Of a stretch of 64,000 nt of DNA, positions 1-8,561 are shown piece by piece (positions within the stretch are counted from its first letter, which is position 1; every line of letters begins with the position of its first letter). The stretch spans positions 12,071-76,070 of the forward strand of contig JALHJL010000013.1 of the NCBI GenBank assembly GCA_022839625.1. Direction: 5' to 3'. The notes under the pieces were generated by a model. The model did not search any database and was not told the DNA's origin. It saw nothing but the letters and a program-made list of their open reading frames with translations. The position numbers and the translations under genes are program-made. The DNA comes from Phycisphaerales bacterium. GTDB lineage: Bacteria; Planctomycetota; Phycisphaerae; UBA1845; Fen-1342.

Positions 1-2
1 CC

Positions 3-3000
3 CGCACGCCGCTCATCATCTCGGGGCCGGCGCGCGACGACGTGAGCGTCTACCGGACCGCGGACGACATCGCCAAGGCGCTGATCGCGAAGCAGGAGCA
101 GGCCAACCGCGAGACCCGCGCCCGGCTGGGCGAGATCGAGGCACATCCCGAGCAGTTCGGCCTGGACCCGAACAACGCCAAGTACAAGGACGGGCTGAAG
201 AAGTTCCGGGCGGACCCGTTCTGGCTCTCGTCGGACGAGGCGGAGGCGCTCGGGCACAAGCAGTACTTCGTGGTGGAGGCCGACCGCAAGTCGGCCCACA
301 TGACCGAGCACGGGGCCAAGGCCGCCCAGGCGCACCTGGGAATCGGCACGTTCTACGACAGCAAGAACATGAACTGGCCCCACTACATCGACAACGCCCT
401 GCGGGCCCACAAGGTCTACCAGAAGGACAAAGAATACGTCGTCCAAAACGATCAGATCATCATCGTGGACGAGTTCACCGGGCGGCTCATGCACGGCCGG
501 CAATGGTCGGACGGCCTGCACCAGGCGGTCGAGGCCAAGGAGCGCGTCACCGTCAAGCAGGAAACGCAGACGCTCGCCACGATCACCTTGCAGAACCTGT
601 TCAAGCTGTACAAGCAGCTCGCCGGCATGACCGGCACCGCGATGACCGAGGCCGACGAGTTCATGAAGATCTACAAGCTCGAGGTCATCGCGATTCCGAC
701 CAACCAGCCGGTGCGGCGGATCGACTACAACGACAAGATCTACCGGACGGGCGAGAACAAGTTCGACGCAATCGTCGAGGAAATCCGCGCGTATTCCAGC
801 GAGGGGTATCCTTCGGACCCCTGGTCGCTGCTGGACATGCTGAAGCACGCCCGGCGGACGCTGCGCGAGCTCGCGGTCGCCGGCGCCCGGCCCGCGAAAT
901 CAGAGCCCCGAGCGCCAGCGACGGGCCCGGTAACGGCCGGCGGGCCGCCGGCCGAGGATGAGAATGCGGAAATCGCCCGCCAACTCGCCGTGATCGACGA
1001 GGCGCTCGCTGCCTTCGGCAATGGCGACGAGGAAGAGGCGACCCAGGCGCTGGTCGACGGCTACCAGAAGCTGATGGGCGAGAACGTGGGTGGGCGGCCG
1101 GTGCTGGTCGGCACGGTCAGCGTCGAGAACTCCGAGAAGCTCAGCGCGCTGCTGTCGCATCGCCACGGCATCGAGCATGAGGTGCTGAACGCGAAGAACC
1201 ACGCCCGCGAGGCCGAGATCGTGGCCAAGGCCGGCCAGCAGCACGAGGGGGTGGGGCGGGCGTCTCGCCCGTCAGCCGGGACAGCGTCTCGCCGGCCGAA
1301 GCTGGTCGGCAACGTGACCATCGCGACCAACATGGCCGGCCGCGGCACGGACATCGTGCTGGGGCGGGGCGTCGCGGCGCTCGGAGGTCTGCACGTCGTC
1401 GGTACCGAGCGGCACGAGAGCCGCCGCATCGACAACCAGCTTCGCGGACGGTGCGGGCGGCAGGGCGACCCGGGCAGCTCGCGGTTCTTCCTTTCGTTCG
1501 ACGACGACCTGCTGCGGCTGTTCATGGGCGAATGGGTCCTGAAGATGCTGAACATGCTCGGCTTCAAAGAGGGCATGGCCATCGAGGACAAGCGGGTCAA
1601 CAAGGGCATCGAGCGCGCCCAGAAGAAGGTCGAGGAGCGGAATTTCCACATCCGCAAGAGCCTGCTGGAATACGACGAGGTCATGGACTACCAGCGCAAG
1701 ACGTTCTACTCCATGCGCCAGCAGGTCGTCGAAGGCCGCGGGCTGTCCGAGCTGATCTGGGAGATGATCGGCGAGGCCCTGGCCGACGCGCTCGACCGCT
1801 ACTACGACCCCCAATACCCGGCCACCTGCGCCGCGGACTGGGCACGCGACAGCCTGGCGGTGGCGATCGACCCGCGCAAGCTCGACGCCGCCCACTTCGA
1901 CGTGTTGAGCAACCAGGTCCGCGACCTGGCCGCCTACGAGATTCGCCAGAACATCCAACGCACCTTCGGCGAGTACGTGGATCTTGAGGCGGACCCCGAA
2001 GAATGGGACGTGCGCGGGCTGGCAAGCTGGGCCGCCCAGTACGGTCTGACTCTCACTCAGAACCAGATTCGCAAGACGGACCCGAACGAACTGCTCGAGC
2101 AGATCATCGCCGCGGCGGAGCACAAGGTTCAGACGCAGGACCTAGCTCCGCTGGAGCAGTATGTCGACCCGCTCTTCGCCAAGGCACGGCTGGTGCGCTG
2201 GGCCAAGGAGAAGTTCGAAGTCGACGTCCCGCTGGACGACATCGCCACGGCCAACCGCGAGGACGCCCAGCGCGTCCTGGGCGAGAAAATGCGGGCCGCG
2301 TACCGCCTGCGCGAGATCGAATACCCCGCGATGGCCGTGGTCGACTACGCGTTGCAGCGTGGCGGCTCAAACATCAACGAAGTCTACAAGCGCGTCGCCA
2401 CCTGGGCCGCCCGCAAGTACGGCCAGCGCTGGACGTATGAGCACTTCGCGGGCAAGAACCCGGAGCAGATCTACCGCGAGCTGCGCGCGCTGAACGAGGA
2501 CTTCCTCAACAACGGCCGGCTGGACGCCGAGATCGACGCGGCCCTGGCGCGCTACCCGAGCCCGAGCGGCGGCGAGGGGCACGGCGCAGGCCCGGGCGGC
2601 GAGGGGCAGTCGCTGGTCCAATGGGCCCGGGCACGCTTCGGGGCCGTCATGGACAGCAACCCGCTTGATCCAGGCGGCGACCTGCGCAAGCAACTGCGTC
2701 ACTGTGCCTACGAGATGCTGCGCTACGAGCTCACCCAGGTCGAACGCTACGTGCTGCTTACCACCTTCGACGCCGTGTGGAAAGACCACATGTACGCGAT
2801 GGACCTGCTGCGGCACGCCATCGGCCTGCGCGGCTACGCCGAGCAGGACCCGAAAATCGCGTACAAGCGCGAAGGCACGCGGATGTTCAACGAGATGCTG
2901 GCGAACATCCGCGAGCGCGTCACCGACCTGATCTTCAAGGTGCGGCCAGCGGGCGCCGTTGCGAGCGGCTACGGCGAGCCCGACGCCGGACGGCCGGTCG

Positions 3001-3239
3001 GCGCAGGCGCGGAGCCGGGCGGCGGGATGGCGTACGGCGCGATGACGACCACGAAGGCCGACGCGACCGGGGCCGGTTTCGCTTCCGCCGCCGCAGATCA
3101 GCAGGCCGCCATGCAACAACAGGGCGAGGTCAAGCCGCAGACGATCCGGCGCGACAAGCCGAAGGTGGGTCGTAACGAGCCGTGCCCCTGTGGGTCGGGG
3201 AAGAAGTTCAAGCATTGTCACGGACGAGGCGGTCAGTAG
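3..3239 (+). CDS. secA: Preprotein translocase subunit SecA, 5'-truncated by the window edge
   Basis: ATPase motor of Sec protein export. The reading frame is open from the first bases and begins with RTPLIISGPARDD, which in SecA follows the DEAD-box helicase motif II. About 220 N-terminal residues, including Walker A, therefore lie outside the window. Visible landmarks are VDEFTGRLMHGRQWSDGLHQ, the helicase block TNMAGRGTDIVLG (about 1330-1366), QLRGRCGRQGDPGSSRF (about 1438-1488), and the C-terminal zinc-binding SEC-C motif NEPCPCGSGKKFKHCHG. The frame carries extra sequence relative to ordinary SecA: about 98 residues at about 792-1085, about 20 residues at 1246-1305 resembling intergenic repeats, and a Gly-rich stretch at about 2560-2612. 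The frame stays open throughout, so it looks functional. Confidence 0.97.
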   Translation, partial: RTPLIISGPARDDVSVYRTADDIAKALIAKQEQANRETRARLGEIEAHPEQFGLDPNNAKYKDGLKKFRADPFWLSSDEAEALGHKQYFVVEADRKSAHMTEHGAKAAQAHLGIGTFYDSKNMNWPHYIDNALRAHKVYQKDKEYVVQNDQIIIVDEFTGRLMHGRQWSDGLHQAVEAKERVTVKQETQTLATITLQNLFKLYKQLAGMTGTAMTEADEFMKIYKLEVIAIPTNQPVRRIDYNDKIYRTGENKFDAIVEEIRAYSSEGYPSDPWSLLDMLKHARRTLRELAVAGARPAKSEPRAPATGPVTAGGPPAEDENAEIARQLAVIDEALAAFGNGDEEEATQALVDGYQKLMGENVGGRPVLVGTVSVENSEKLSALLSHRHGIEHEVLNAKNHAREAEIVAKAGQQHEGVGRASRPSAGTASRRPKLVGNVTIATNMAGRGTDIVLGRGVAALGGLHVVGTERHESRRIDNQLRGRCGRQGDPGSSRFFLSFDDDLLRLFMGEWVLKMLNMLGFKEGMAIEDKRVNKGIERAQKKVEERNFHIRKSLLEYDEVMDYQRKTFYSMRQQVVEGRGLSELIWEMIGEALADALDRYYDPQYPATCAADWARDSLAVAIDPRKLDAAHFDVLSNQVRDLAAYEIRQNIQRTFGEYVDLEADPEEWDVRGLASWAAQYGLTLTQNQIRKTDPNELLEQIIAAAEHKVQTQDLAPLEQYVDPLFAKARLVRWAKEKFEVDVPLDDIATANREDAQRVLGEKMRAAYRLREIEYPAMAVVDYALQRGGSNINEVYKRVATWAARKYGQRWTYEHFAGKNPEQIYRELRALNEDFLNNGRLDAEIDAALARYPSPSGGEGHGAGPGGEGQSLVQWARARFGAVMDSNPLDPGGDLRKQLRHCAYEMLRYELTQVERYVLLTTFDAVWKDHMYAMDLLRHAIGLRGYAEQDPKIAYKREGTRMFNEMLANIRERVTDLIFKVRPAGAVASGYGEPDAGRPVGAGAEPGGGMAYGAMTTTKADATGAGFASAAADQQAAMQQQGEVKPQTIRRDKPKVGRNEPCPCGSGKKFKHCHGRGGQ

Positions 3240-3322
3240 CGCGCGGTTCTGCGGTTCAGACCGCACCGTCCAACACAGGCGGGTCGCCCGAAGCTCCGGG
3301 CTCGGCTTTGGCGAACGTCCAC

Positions 3323-3366
3323 AGCGGGCGACCGGGTTCGAACCGGCAACATTCAGCTTGGAAGGC
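3323..3366 (-). repeat. attL core: 44-bp tRNA-Gly 3' fragment
   Basis: This block is identical to 13405-13448 and equals the anticodon arm to the discriminator base of tRNA-Gly(TCC) on the minus strand. Host sequence downstream of secA lies to its left and element sequence to its right. It is read in the same frame as the integrase tail (TGFEPATFSLEG) and continues as an open frame to 3651. Confidence 0.93.
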
Positions 3367-3651
3367 ACACGGCCACGCACGCAAGCTACGCAACCGCAAG
3401 AGCTTACGAGCGCTGCGACGAACGCTTGTACCAACGCTTGTACCGACGGGGCGGAAATCGAGCACGGCGGGCGGGATGAGGCGACGCCGGCAACCGCGGC
3501 CGGTGCGGTGAGCGCAGGCGACGCCGACGCTGCCGGCGGACCCTTCGCCGAAGCCGTCGCCATGCTCGCCCGGCTGCCGCTGACCGACGCCGAGCGGGCC
3601 GAAGCTGTGCGGCGGCTACTCACCGGTCAAGCCGCGCAGGGGAAGCCATGA
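3367..3651 (+). other. Displaced C-terminal 94 codons of the integrase (circular form)
   Basis: From the end of the attL core the frame stays open for 94 codons and stops at 3649-3651. The core is read in the same frame here as at the integrase 3' end, where the host tRNA sequence supplies a stop at 13449-13451. Joining the ends in a circle would give a 721-residue integrase ending in this segment. Its last part, FAEAVAMLARLPLTDAERAE and onward, looks like a short helical domain, while the first part is low-complexity. In the integrated state the segment has no recognisable start or ribosome-binding site, so it is probably not translated separately. The stop overlaps the ATG of the next frame (ATGA at 3648-3651), as with most genes in the element. 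Confidence 0.7.
3421..3444 (+). repeat. Left putative arm-type integrase sites
   Basis: Two tandem copies of the 12-mer AACGCTTGTACC lie about 55 bp inside the left end. A 21-bp block of it (3424-3444) recurs exactly at 13256-13276 near the right end. Short repeats on both sides of the core are expected of arm sites for tyrosine recombinases. Confidence 0.5.
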
Positions 3652-3911
3652 TGCACGCACGGAACCGCCGCGCCGTGGCACGCTGCGCCGTCGGGTCGGC
3701 TCGACGTACCGAAAGGCACGCCGAACGCGCCAGCGGGCCGCGGAACGCGAAACACGGGCACTTGTGCCAACGTGCGACACGGCTTGACGTGTTGCCGTGG
3801 CGGGCATCGCTGCGGGACACGCCCGCCGCCGGTGTTCACGGGTCCTTCCAGACGGTGAACGCTTCCCGACCGCCGCGGGAACAGCCGCCGTACTGGTTTG
3901 AATCGTACTGA
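3648..3911 (+). CDS. Hypothetical small Arg/His-rich protein (doubtful)
   Basis: An 87-codon frame whose ATG overlaps the stop of the preceding open segment (ATGA). It ends 15 bp before the preferred terminase start. The product is basic, with no recognisable domain, membrane segment or signal. Placement and coupling fit the element's gene chain, but composition alone could produce such a frame in GC-rich DNA. I do not recognise it. Confidence 0.3.
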   Translation: MMHARNRRAVARCAVGSARRTERHAERASGPRNAKHGHLCQRATRLDVLPWRASLRDTPAAGVHGSFQTVNASRPPREQPPYWFESY

Positions 3912-3926
3912 CCGGTGGGGGCACGG

Positions 3927-6035
3927 ATGCCGAGCGACTACCGGGCCAAGCTGAACGCCGACAACGCCGCGAATCTGCGGCGCAGCCGCAACGCCCGCGA
4001 CGTTGCCGCGGACTACCCGGCGCCGGGCGACCTGGAACGCCGTGCCGCGTGCGAGCGGGATTTCCGCCGCTTCTGCGAAATCTACTTCCCGGCGGCGTTT
4101 TCGCTGCCGTGGTCGGACGATCACCTTCGCGTAATCAGCCGGATTCAATCCGCGGTGCTCGGCGGCGGGCTTTTCGCCCTGGCGATGCCGCGGGGCTCCG
4201 GGAAAACGACGCTGTGCGAGCGGGCGGCGCTGTGGGCGCTGCTGTACGGGCATCGGCGGTTCGTCTGCCTGATCGGGGCGACCGAAGCCGCAGCCGAAGT
4301 GACGCTGGAACACCTGAAAACCGAACTGGCGTTCAACGATGCCTTGGCCGCGGACTTCCGCCAAGTGTGCTACCCGATCCGGCGGCTTGAGAACAACGCC
4401 CGGAAGTGCGTCGGACAATTGTTCGACGGCCAACAGACCCGAATCACCTGGGCCGCGAAGCGGCTGACGTTCCCGACGATGCCGGACCATGCGTGCGACG
4501 GACGGAGCGTAAGCGGCTCGACGGTGACGGTGGCCGGGCTCACGGGCGCGCTGCGCGGTCAATCTCACGGGCTGGCCAGCGGGGAAATCATCCGGCCCGA
4601 GCTGGTGATTCTCGACGATCCGCAAACCCGCGAATCCGCGAACTCGCCGTCGCAATGCGCCGAGCGGGTCGCAATCGTGACGGGCGACGTGCTCGGCATG
4701 GCCGGACCGGGCCGGAAGATTGCGGCGATGATGCCTTGCACCGTGATTCGGGAAGGCGACCTGGCCGACCAATTGCTTGATCGGGAGCGAAACCCACAAT
4801 GGCAAGGCGAGCGCACCAAGGCCGTCTATGCGTGGCCGAAGCGGGAAAAGCCCTGGGACACGTACCGCAAGCTGCGAGCGGACGGGCTGCGCCGCAACGG
4901 CGACACGACCGAAGCCACCGACTACTACCGCCAGAACCGCGAAGCGATGGACGCCGGCGCCGTGGTCGCGTGGCCGGCTCGGTACAACGAGGATGAGCTT
5001 TCGGCGGTGCAGCACGTCATGAACCTTCGGGCGGACCTGGGCGACGAAGCGTTCTCGGCCGAGTACCAGAACGAACCGCTTCGCGCCGAAGTGGATGCCC
5101 TGCCGACGCTGACCGCCGCGGCGGTGGCGGGCAAGCTCAACGGCATCAAGCGTGGCATTGTGCCGCGGCAGGCGGAACACCTGACGGCGTTCGTCGATGT
5201 TCACGACGCGCTGTTGTTCTGGTCCGTGGTCGCATGGTCGGGCGACTTCACCGGCTGGATTGTGGACTACGGCACGTATCCCGACCAACGCCGGCGGACG
5301 TTCACGCTGCGGAAGGCGGCGCCGACGCTGGCGAGCGTGTCTGCGGGCGCCGGCCGCGAAGGCGCCATCCTGGCGGGGCTGACGGCGCTGGCCGATGGGC
5401 TGCTCGGCCGTGAATGGACCCGCGAAGATGGGGCCACGATGCGCGTCGGACGGTGCCTGATTGACGCCGGCTACGTGCCGGACACGGTGTACGACTTCTG
5501 CCGGCGCTCGGAACATGCCGCGGTGCTGCTGGCATCGCGGGGCGTGGGCATCGGGGCGGCGGGGCGCCCGATGAGCGAGTACCAGCGCAAGCCGGGCGAG
5601 CGGTTCGGCTGGAACTGGCTTTTAACACGTACCGTGAACCGTGCCGCGCAGTACGTCCGGTTCGACTCGAATCACTGGAAATCGTTCGTTCATGCCCGGC
5701 TGGCCGTCGCGCTCGGCGATGCCGAGGCCTTGACGTTGTACGGTCGGGATGCCGAGCACCACCGGCTATTCGCCGAGCACGTTACAGCCGAAGCGCCGAC
5801 CCGCGTTTCGGCCAACGGGCGCACCGTCGATGAATGGCGGCTGCGTCCGGGCTGCGCGGATAATCACTGGCTCGATTGTGTGGTAGGATGCGCTGTGGCC
5901 GCGTCGATGCTCGGGGCGGTGCTGCCCGGTTCGGGTGCTGAACCGAAGCCACCGCGCAAGCGGGTTAGTCTGGCCGAGCTTCAACGGCAAGCGCGGGAGC
6001 GGCAAGGCCGGTTGCGGCCGTCCTATGTTTGGTGA
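3927..6035 (+). CDS. Phage terminase large subunit-like ATPase/nuclease
   Basis: 702 residues. An N-terminal packaging-type ATPase carries Walker A MPRGSGKTT (residues 87-95) and Walker B LVILDD (226-231). A C-terminal RNase-H-like nuclease region shows acidic patches in FVDVHDALLFWSVVAW, CLIDAGYVPDTVYDFC and DNHWLDCVVGCAVAA, the usual order in large terminases. The ATG at 3927 is preferred because GGGGG lies 7 bases upstream; a GTG at 3915 is possible. In phages such proteins cut and pump DNA into procapsids. No small terminase, portal or capsid gene is nearby, so it may work with a helper phage's head or serve another DNA-processing role. The fold call is firm, the packaging role is inference. 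Confidence 0.8.
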   Translation: MPSDYRAKLNADNAANLRRSRNARDVAADYPAPGDLERRAACERDFRRFCEIYFPAAFSLPWSDDHLRVISRIQSAVLGGGLFALAMPRGSGKTTLCERAALWALLYGHRRFVCLIGATEAAAEVTLEHLKTELAFNDALAADFRQVCYPIRRLENNARKCVGQLFDGQQTRITWAAKRLTFPTMPDHACDGRSVSGSTVTVAGLTGALRGQSHGLASGEIIRPELVILDDPQTRESANSPSQCAERVAIVTGDVLGMAGPGRKIAAMMPCTVIREGDLADQLLDRERNPQWQGERTKAVYAWPKREKPWDTYRKLRADGLRRNGDTTEATDYYRQNREAMDAGAVVAWPARYNEDELSAVQHVMNLRADLGDEAFSAEYQNEPLRAEVDALPTLTAAAVAGKLNGIKRGIVPRQAEHLTAFVDVHDALLFWSVVAWSGDFTGWIVDYGTYPDQRRRTFTLRKAAPTLASVSAGAGREGAILAGLTALADGLLGREWTREDGATMRVGRCLIDAGYVPDTVYDFCRRSEHAAVLLASRGVGIGAAGRPMSEYQRKPGERFGWNWLLTRTVNRAAQYVRFDSNHWKSFVHARLAVALGDAEALTLYGRDAEHHRLFAEHVTAEAPTRVSANGRTVDEWRLRPGCADNHWLDCVVGCAVAASMLGAVLPGSGAEPKPPRKRVSLAELQRQARERQGRLRPSYVW

Positions 6036-6038
6036 ACC

Positions 6039-6332
6039 ATGAAAGCACCGCATCCCTTTCGGGACGTGAATCCGAAGTGCCTGGACTGCGGCGAGCTGAT
6101 CGACGCCGAGACGGGCGAAGAAATCCGCCCGGCAACGGCCGATGAGGCGCGACGCTCCATGCGGGCACAACGCCACGAAGGTACGTTTCGGCGTGTGATT
6201 GCCACGACCGACGGTTTCGAGCCGGTGCTTGCGTTCGTCAGACCGCCAAAAGGTGCGAGCTTGGCCGACTGGCGGCTTGCTGTGGCGCTCAAGCTCAAGG
6301 CCGAGTTTCGGATTTTCGGCCGTCAACGGTAG
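6039..6332 (+). CDS. Hypothetical 97-residue protein with a CxxC pair
   Basis: It starts three bases after the terminase stop, which suggests coupling. The N-terminus has PKCLDCGELIDAETGEEIRP, a single CxxC in a zinc-ribbon-like context, but no second cysteine pair is visible. The rest is mixed alpha/beta in character with no known motif. It could be a small partner of the terminase-like protein, judged by position only. Confidence 0.6.
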   Translation: MKAPHPFRDVNPKCLDCGELIDAETGEEIRPATADEARRSMRAQRHEGTFRRVIATTDGFEPVLAFVRPPKGASLADWRLAVALKLKAEFRIFGRQR

Positions 6333-6421
6333 AACGTGCCGCGGGCTAGGGTCGCTCCCGAAAAGCGGCACCCCGACCGCCTGCCCGCGTTACTTCCTTC
6401 GGGCCGTGACGGGATACGGCA

Positions 6422-7063
6422 ATGGACGATCTGTTCGACCGCATTCGTGCTGCTCAACCTGCCCCGCTGTTGTTGACCGATGATGAACTCGCCCGGCTTG
6501 AAGCGTGGCTCAAGACGCACAGACGGCGCGTGAGCATGCGCGAAATGTATGACGCCGCACACGGTGACGCTCGGCTACGCGCCAAGCTCAACGGTGAAAG
6601 CGGCTGGTGGGCGCACCTGAGATTCACGGCAAAGTACAACCGCAATCGGCCAAAGGCGGCGCTGTCGGCGGGCTCACAATCGCCGAACGTGCTGCCCGCG
6701 GAAACCGTCTCACAAGGCGACAGACCCGACGAACGCGGCTACGTCGCATCGCCGGCGGACCCGGCGGCATACGTGCCGGCGGCTGACATTCTGGCGGAGC
6801 ACACGCCGGTTGACCCGGCAATTTCGATGAAGGAACTCGGAACGATCCTTGAGGAATACGGCACGAACCGCGTTCGCTGGACTCGCCCGCTTGGCAAGAA
6901 TGGCCAACCGATGCGGAATCGCCGACGCGTCCACCTGGGCGACTGGACGGCATACGTGAAACGGCGCTTGCCGGCTGAGGAAGACGGGTTCCCGCGGATG
7001 ACCGAAGCCGAGCTTGAGCAGCGCAAGGCGGCTGTCCGCAACGGCAAACACGCCGGAAAGTAG
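6422..7063 (+). CDS. Hypothetical 213-residue element protein
   Basis: Begins MDDLFDRIRAAQPAPLLLTD with an acidic, helical N-terminus. A Trp-rich middle (ESGWWAHLRFTAKYNRNRP) and a basic C-terminus (VKRRLPAEEDGFPRMTEAEL) follow. I recognise no family. The basic C-terminus could bind nucleic acid. Its stop codon TAG at 7061-7063 lies inside the first palindrome of the GCTACTTTC repeat cluster, so its 3' end and the cluster are physically linked. It precedes the replication genes. Confidence 0.6.
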   Translation: MDDLFDRIRAAQPAPLLLTDDELARLEAWLKTHRRRVSMREMYDAAHGDARLRAKLNGESGWWAHLRFTAKYNRNRPKAALSAGSQSPNVLPAETVSQGDRPDERGYVASPADPAAYVPAADILAEHTPVDPAISMKELGTILEEYGTNRVRWTRPLGKNGQPMRNRRRVHLGDWTAYVKRRLPAEEDGFPRMTEAELEQRKAAVRNGKHAGK

Positions 7064-7153
7064 CTACTTTCTACTTTCCCGCTACTTTCGAAAGTAGCGC
7101 TTTTATGCCCATTCTGAGCCTGCTACGCCGGAAAGTAGCACCGTGCTACTTTC
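7056..7153. repeat. GCTACTTTC iteron/palindrome cluster
   Basis: Within 98 bp the 9-mer GCTACTTTC or its complement occurs at 7056-7064(-), 7063-7071(+), 7081-7089(+), 7090-7098(-), 7131-7139(-) and 7145-7153(+), plus a near copy at 7071-7079. Two pairs form perfect palindromes, at 7056-7071 and 7081-7098. The cluster fills the gap between the 213-residue protein and the excisionase-like gene. Such packing suggests an origin bound by an initiator, or an operator set for an element regulator. Confidence 0.75.
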
Positions 7154-7236
7154 CTTCCACACACTGAAACGCCACTTCGTGTTGACTCGGTGCCAACGTC
7201 GGGCGGCATGGGGCCGCTCGCTTTGGAGAACCGAGC

Positions 7237-7503
7237 GTGAATACCACACTCGAAAACGCGACCGACGGGCGGACCGTCGGGCCGGAGCCGCGGCCGGCCG
7301 TAACCGCGGAACTGCTGCGGCTTGAAGATGTCTGCGTGTTGCTGCGCACCACAAAGCGTAGCGTGTACCGGCTCTGTGACGCCGGCAAGATGCCGTTCGG
7401 GCTCAAGCTCAACGGCATGCGCCGCTGGCGACGCGCCGAACTGGTCGCGTGGCTTGATGCCGGCTGCCCGCCGGTACGGGTCGCGAAGGGGGCGGCGCGA
7501 TGA
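7237..7503 (+). CDS. Excisionase / MerR-like helix-turn-helix protein
   Basis: 88 residues. The core LLRLEDVCVLLRTTKRSVYR followed by LCDAGKMPFGLKLNGMRRW and RRAELVAWLDAG is the HTH_17/excisionase pattern: a winged helix with the basic wing before a conserved W/R pair and a final helix. GTG start at 7237 with GGAG 9 bases upstream. It is the first gene after the GCTACTTTC palindrome cluster. Proteins of this type direct excision by tyrosine integrases or act as small regulators. An Xis role for this element's integrase is likely but inferred. Confidence 0.75.
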   Translation: MNTTLENATDGRTVGPEPRPAVTAELLRLEDVCVLLRTTKRSVYRLCDAGKMPFGLKLNGMRRWRRAELVAWLDAGCPPVRVAKGAAR

Positions 7504-7952
7504 ACCGAGCGACGACGACACCGACCGCCGACGGCGAAGCTCGCAAGCTCGACGCGCACGCGCTGCTTGAAGCACGCCGGGAAGTGTACGTACTGCGGGG
7601 GCGGCGGGCGCTCTTGGCCACGTTGCTCGCCGGCGGCGACGCGACCGCCGATGACGTGCGCGACGCGGTGGAACTGCCAGACGGAATCAACCCTGTCTGC
7701 CTGGGCGTGGTGCCGGGGCTGCTGGCGCGGGCGGGCCTTATCGAGCGCGTCGGTTTTGCCGAATCGCGCCGGCCGGATGCGCACGCCCGCCCGGTTTCAG
7801 TTTGGCGGCTGGCCGACCGCGCCGCGGCGCTGGCCTGGCTCGCCGCGCATCCCGACCGGCCGGACCCGACGCCCGCCGAAGCGGATGCCGTGAAACCCAG
7901 TCGGGTATCACTTGATACCCCACTGGACGCCAAGCCGAGCTTGTTCGACTAA
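7500..7952 (+). CDS. Winged-helix-like protein with C-terminal SLFD motif
   Basis: 150 residues; its ATG overlaps the previous stop (ATGA). The middle part (LLATLLAGGDATADDVRDAV ... VPGLLARAGLIERVG ... VWRLADRAAALAWLAAHP) reads like a winged helix with a variable wing. The last residues, DAKPSLFD, resemble a degenerate beta-clamp-binding peptide (consensus QL[SD]LF), placed at the extreme C-terminus where such peptides often sit. No exact family is recognised. The context suggests a role in the element's replication or its control. Confidence 0.55.
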   Translation: MNRATTTPTADGEARKLDAHALLEARREVYVLRGRRALLATLLAGGDATADDVRDAVELPDGINPVCLGVVPGLLARAGLIERVGFAESRRPDAHARPVSVWRLADRAAALAWLAAHPDRPDPTPAEADAVKPSRVSLDTPLDAKPSLFD

Positions 7953-8015
7953 GGAAAACGCGGCCCGCTCGACGTTGCCGCGTCGGCGGGCTCGCCCTGC
8001 AAAGGAATGCCGTTC

Positions 8016-8561
8016 ATGTACTCGAATGATACTCAGCCGCGACGGCGGCTTACAGACATTCTCGCCAACGGGCAATGCGGCAATCTGCGCGATGCGTGGA
8101 ACCGCACGGAAGCCGCGCCGGACTTCGCACCGCTGCCGGCCGGAACCTACGAATGCCACGTTCATAGCGTCGAACTGTTCAACGCCCGAACCGGAACGCC
8201 GGGCGTGAAGATTCGCTTCGACGTGTGCGAAGGCGAACACGCCGGACGGGCGCTGTTTCACGATTGCTGGCTCACGCCGGCGGCGCTGCCGCAGACGAAG
8301 CGCGACTGCCTCAAGCTCGGGCTCGACTCGCTTGACAAGCTCGAATCCGCGGCGGTTCCGCCGGGGCGCATCCAGTGCAGGGTGCGCGTGGCGCTGCGCC
8401 GCGACGATGACGGCACCGAGCGCAATCGTGTTACTCGTTTTGACGTGCTGCGCGTGGACGAACCCGAGCGCGACCCGTTCGCACCGACCGACGGTGCGGA
8501 CGCGGGCGATGCGAGCTTCGATTTCGGGGCGAACGCCAAGCCGGAAGGGGGCGCATCGTGA
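8016..8561 (+). CDS. DUF669-like phage replication-associated protein
   Basis: 181 residues from ATG 8016. An ATG at 8007 also exists but lies only one base after the AAAGGA ribosome site, whereas 8016 has it at 9 bases. The sequence PLPAGTYECHVHSVELFNAR, then PGVKIRFDVCEGEHAGRALF and HDCWLTPAALPQTKRDCLKL, follows the DUF669 pattern. That family lies in phage replication modules and may bind single-stranded DNA. The C-terminus is acidic, as in SSB-type proteins. It sits just before the primase gene, which supports a replication role. The family call is by pattern only. Confidence 0.55.
   Translation: MYSNDTQPRRRLTDILANGQCGNLRDAWNRTEAAPDFAPLPAGTYECHVHSVELFNARTGTPGVKIRFDVCEGEHAGRALFHDCWLTPAALPQTKRDCLKLGLDSLDKLESAAVPPGRIQCRVRVALRRDDDGTERNRVTRFDVLRVDEPERDPFAPTDGADAGDASFDFGANAKPEGGAS

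Noticed and set aside
792..1305. Frameshift or pseudogene status of secA because of the extra sequence
   Set aside because: All insertions keep the frame, and downstream helicase and SEC-C motifs are intact.
3190..3366. The open frame running from host DNA into the left end as a separate 153-residue gene
   Set aside because: It crosses attL. The host part has no features, and the useful part is best explained as the displaced integrase tail.
3627..5516. Long minus-strand frame (629 codons) opposite the terminase-like gene
   Set aside because: Arg/His/Pro-rich antisense frame typical of GC-rich coding DNA. The plus strand holds clear ATPase and nuclease motifs.
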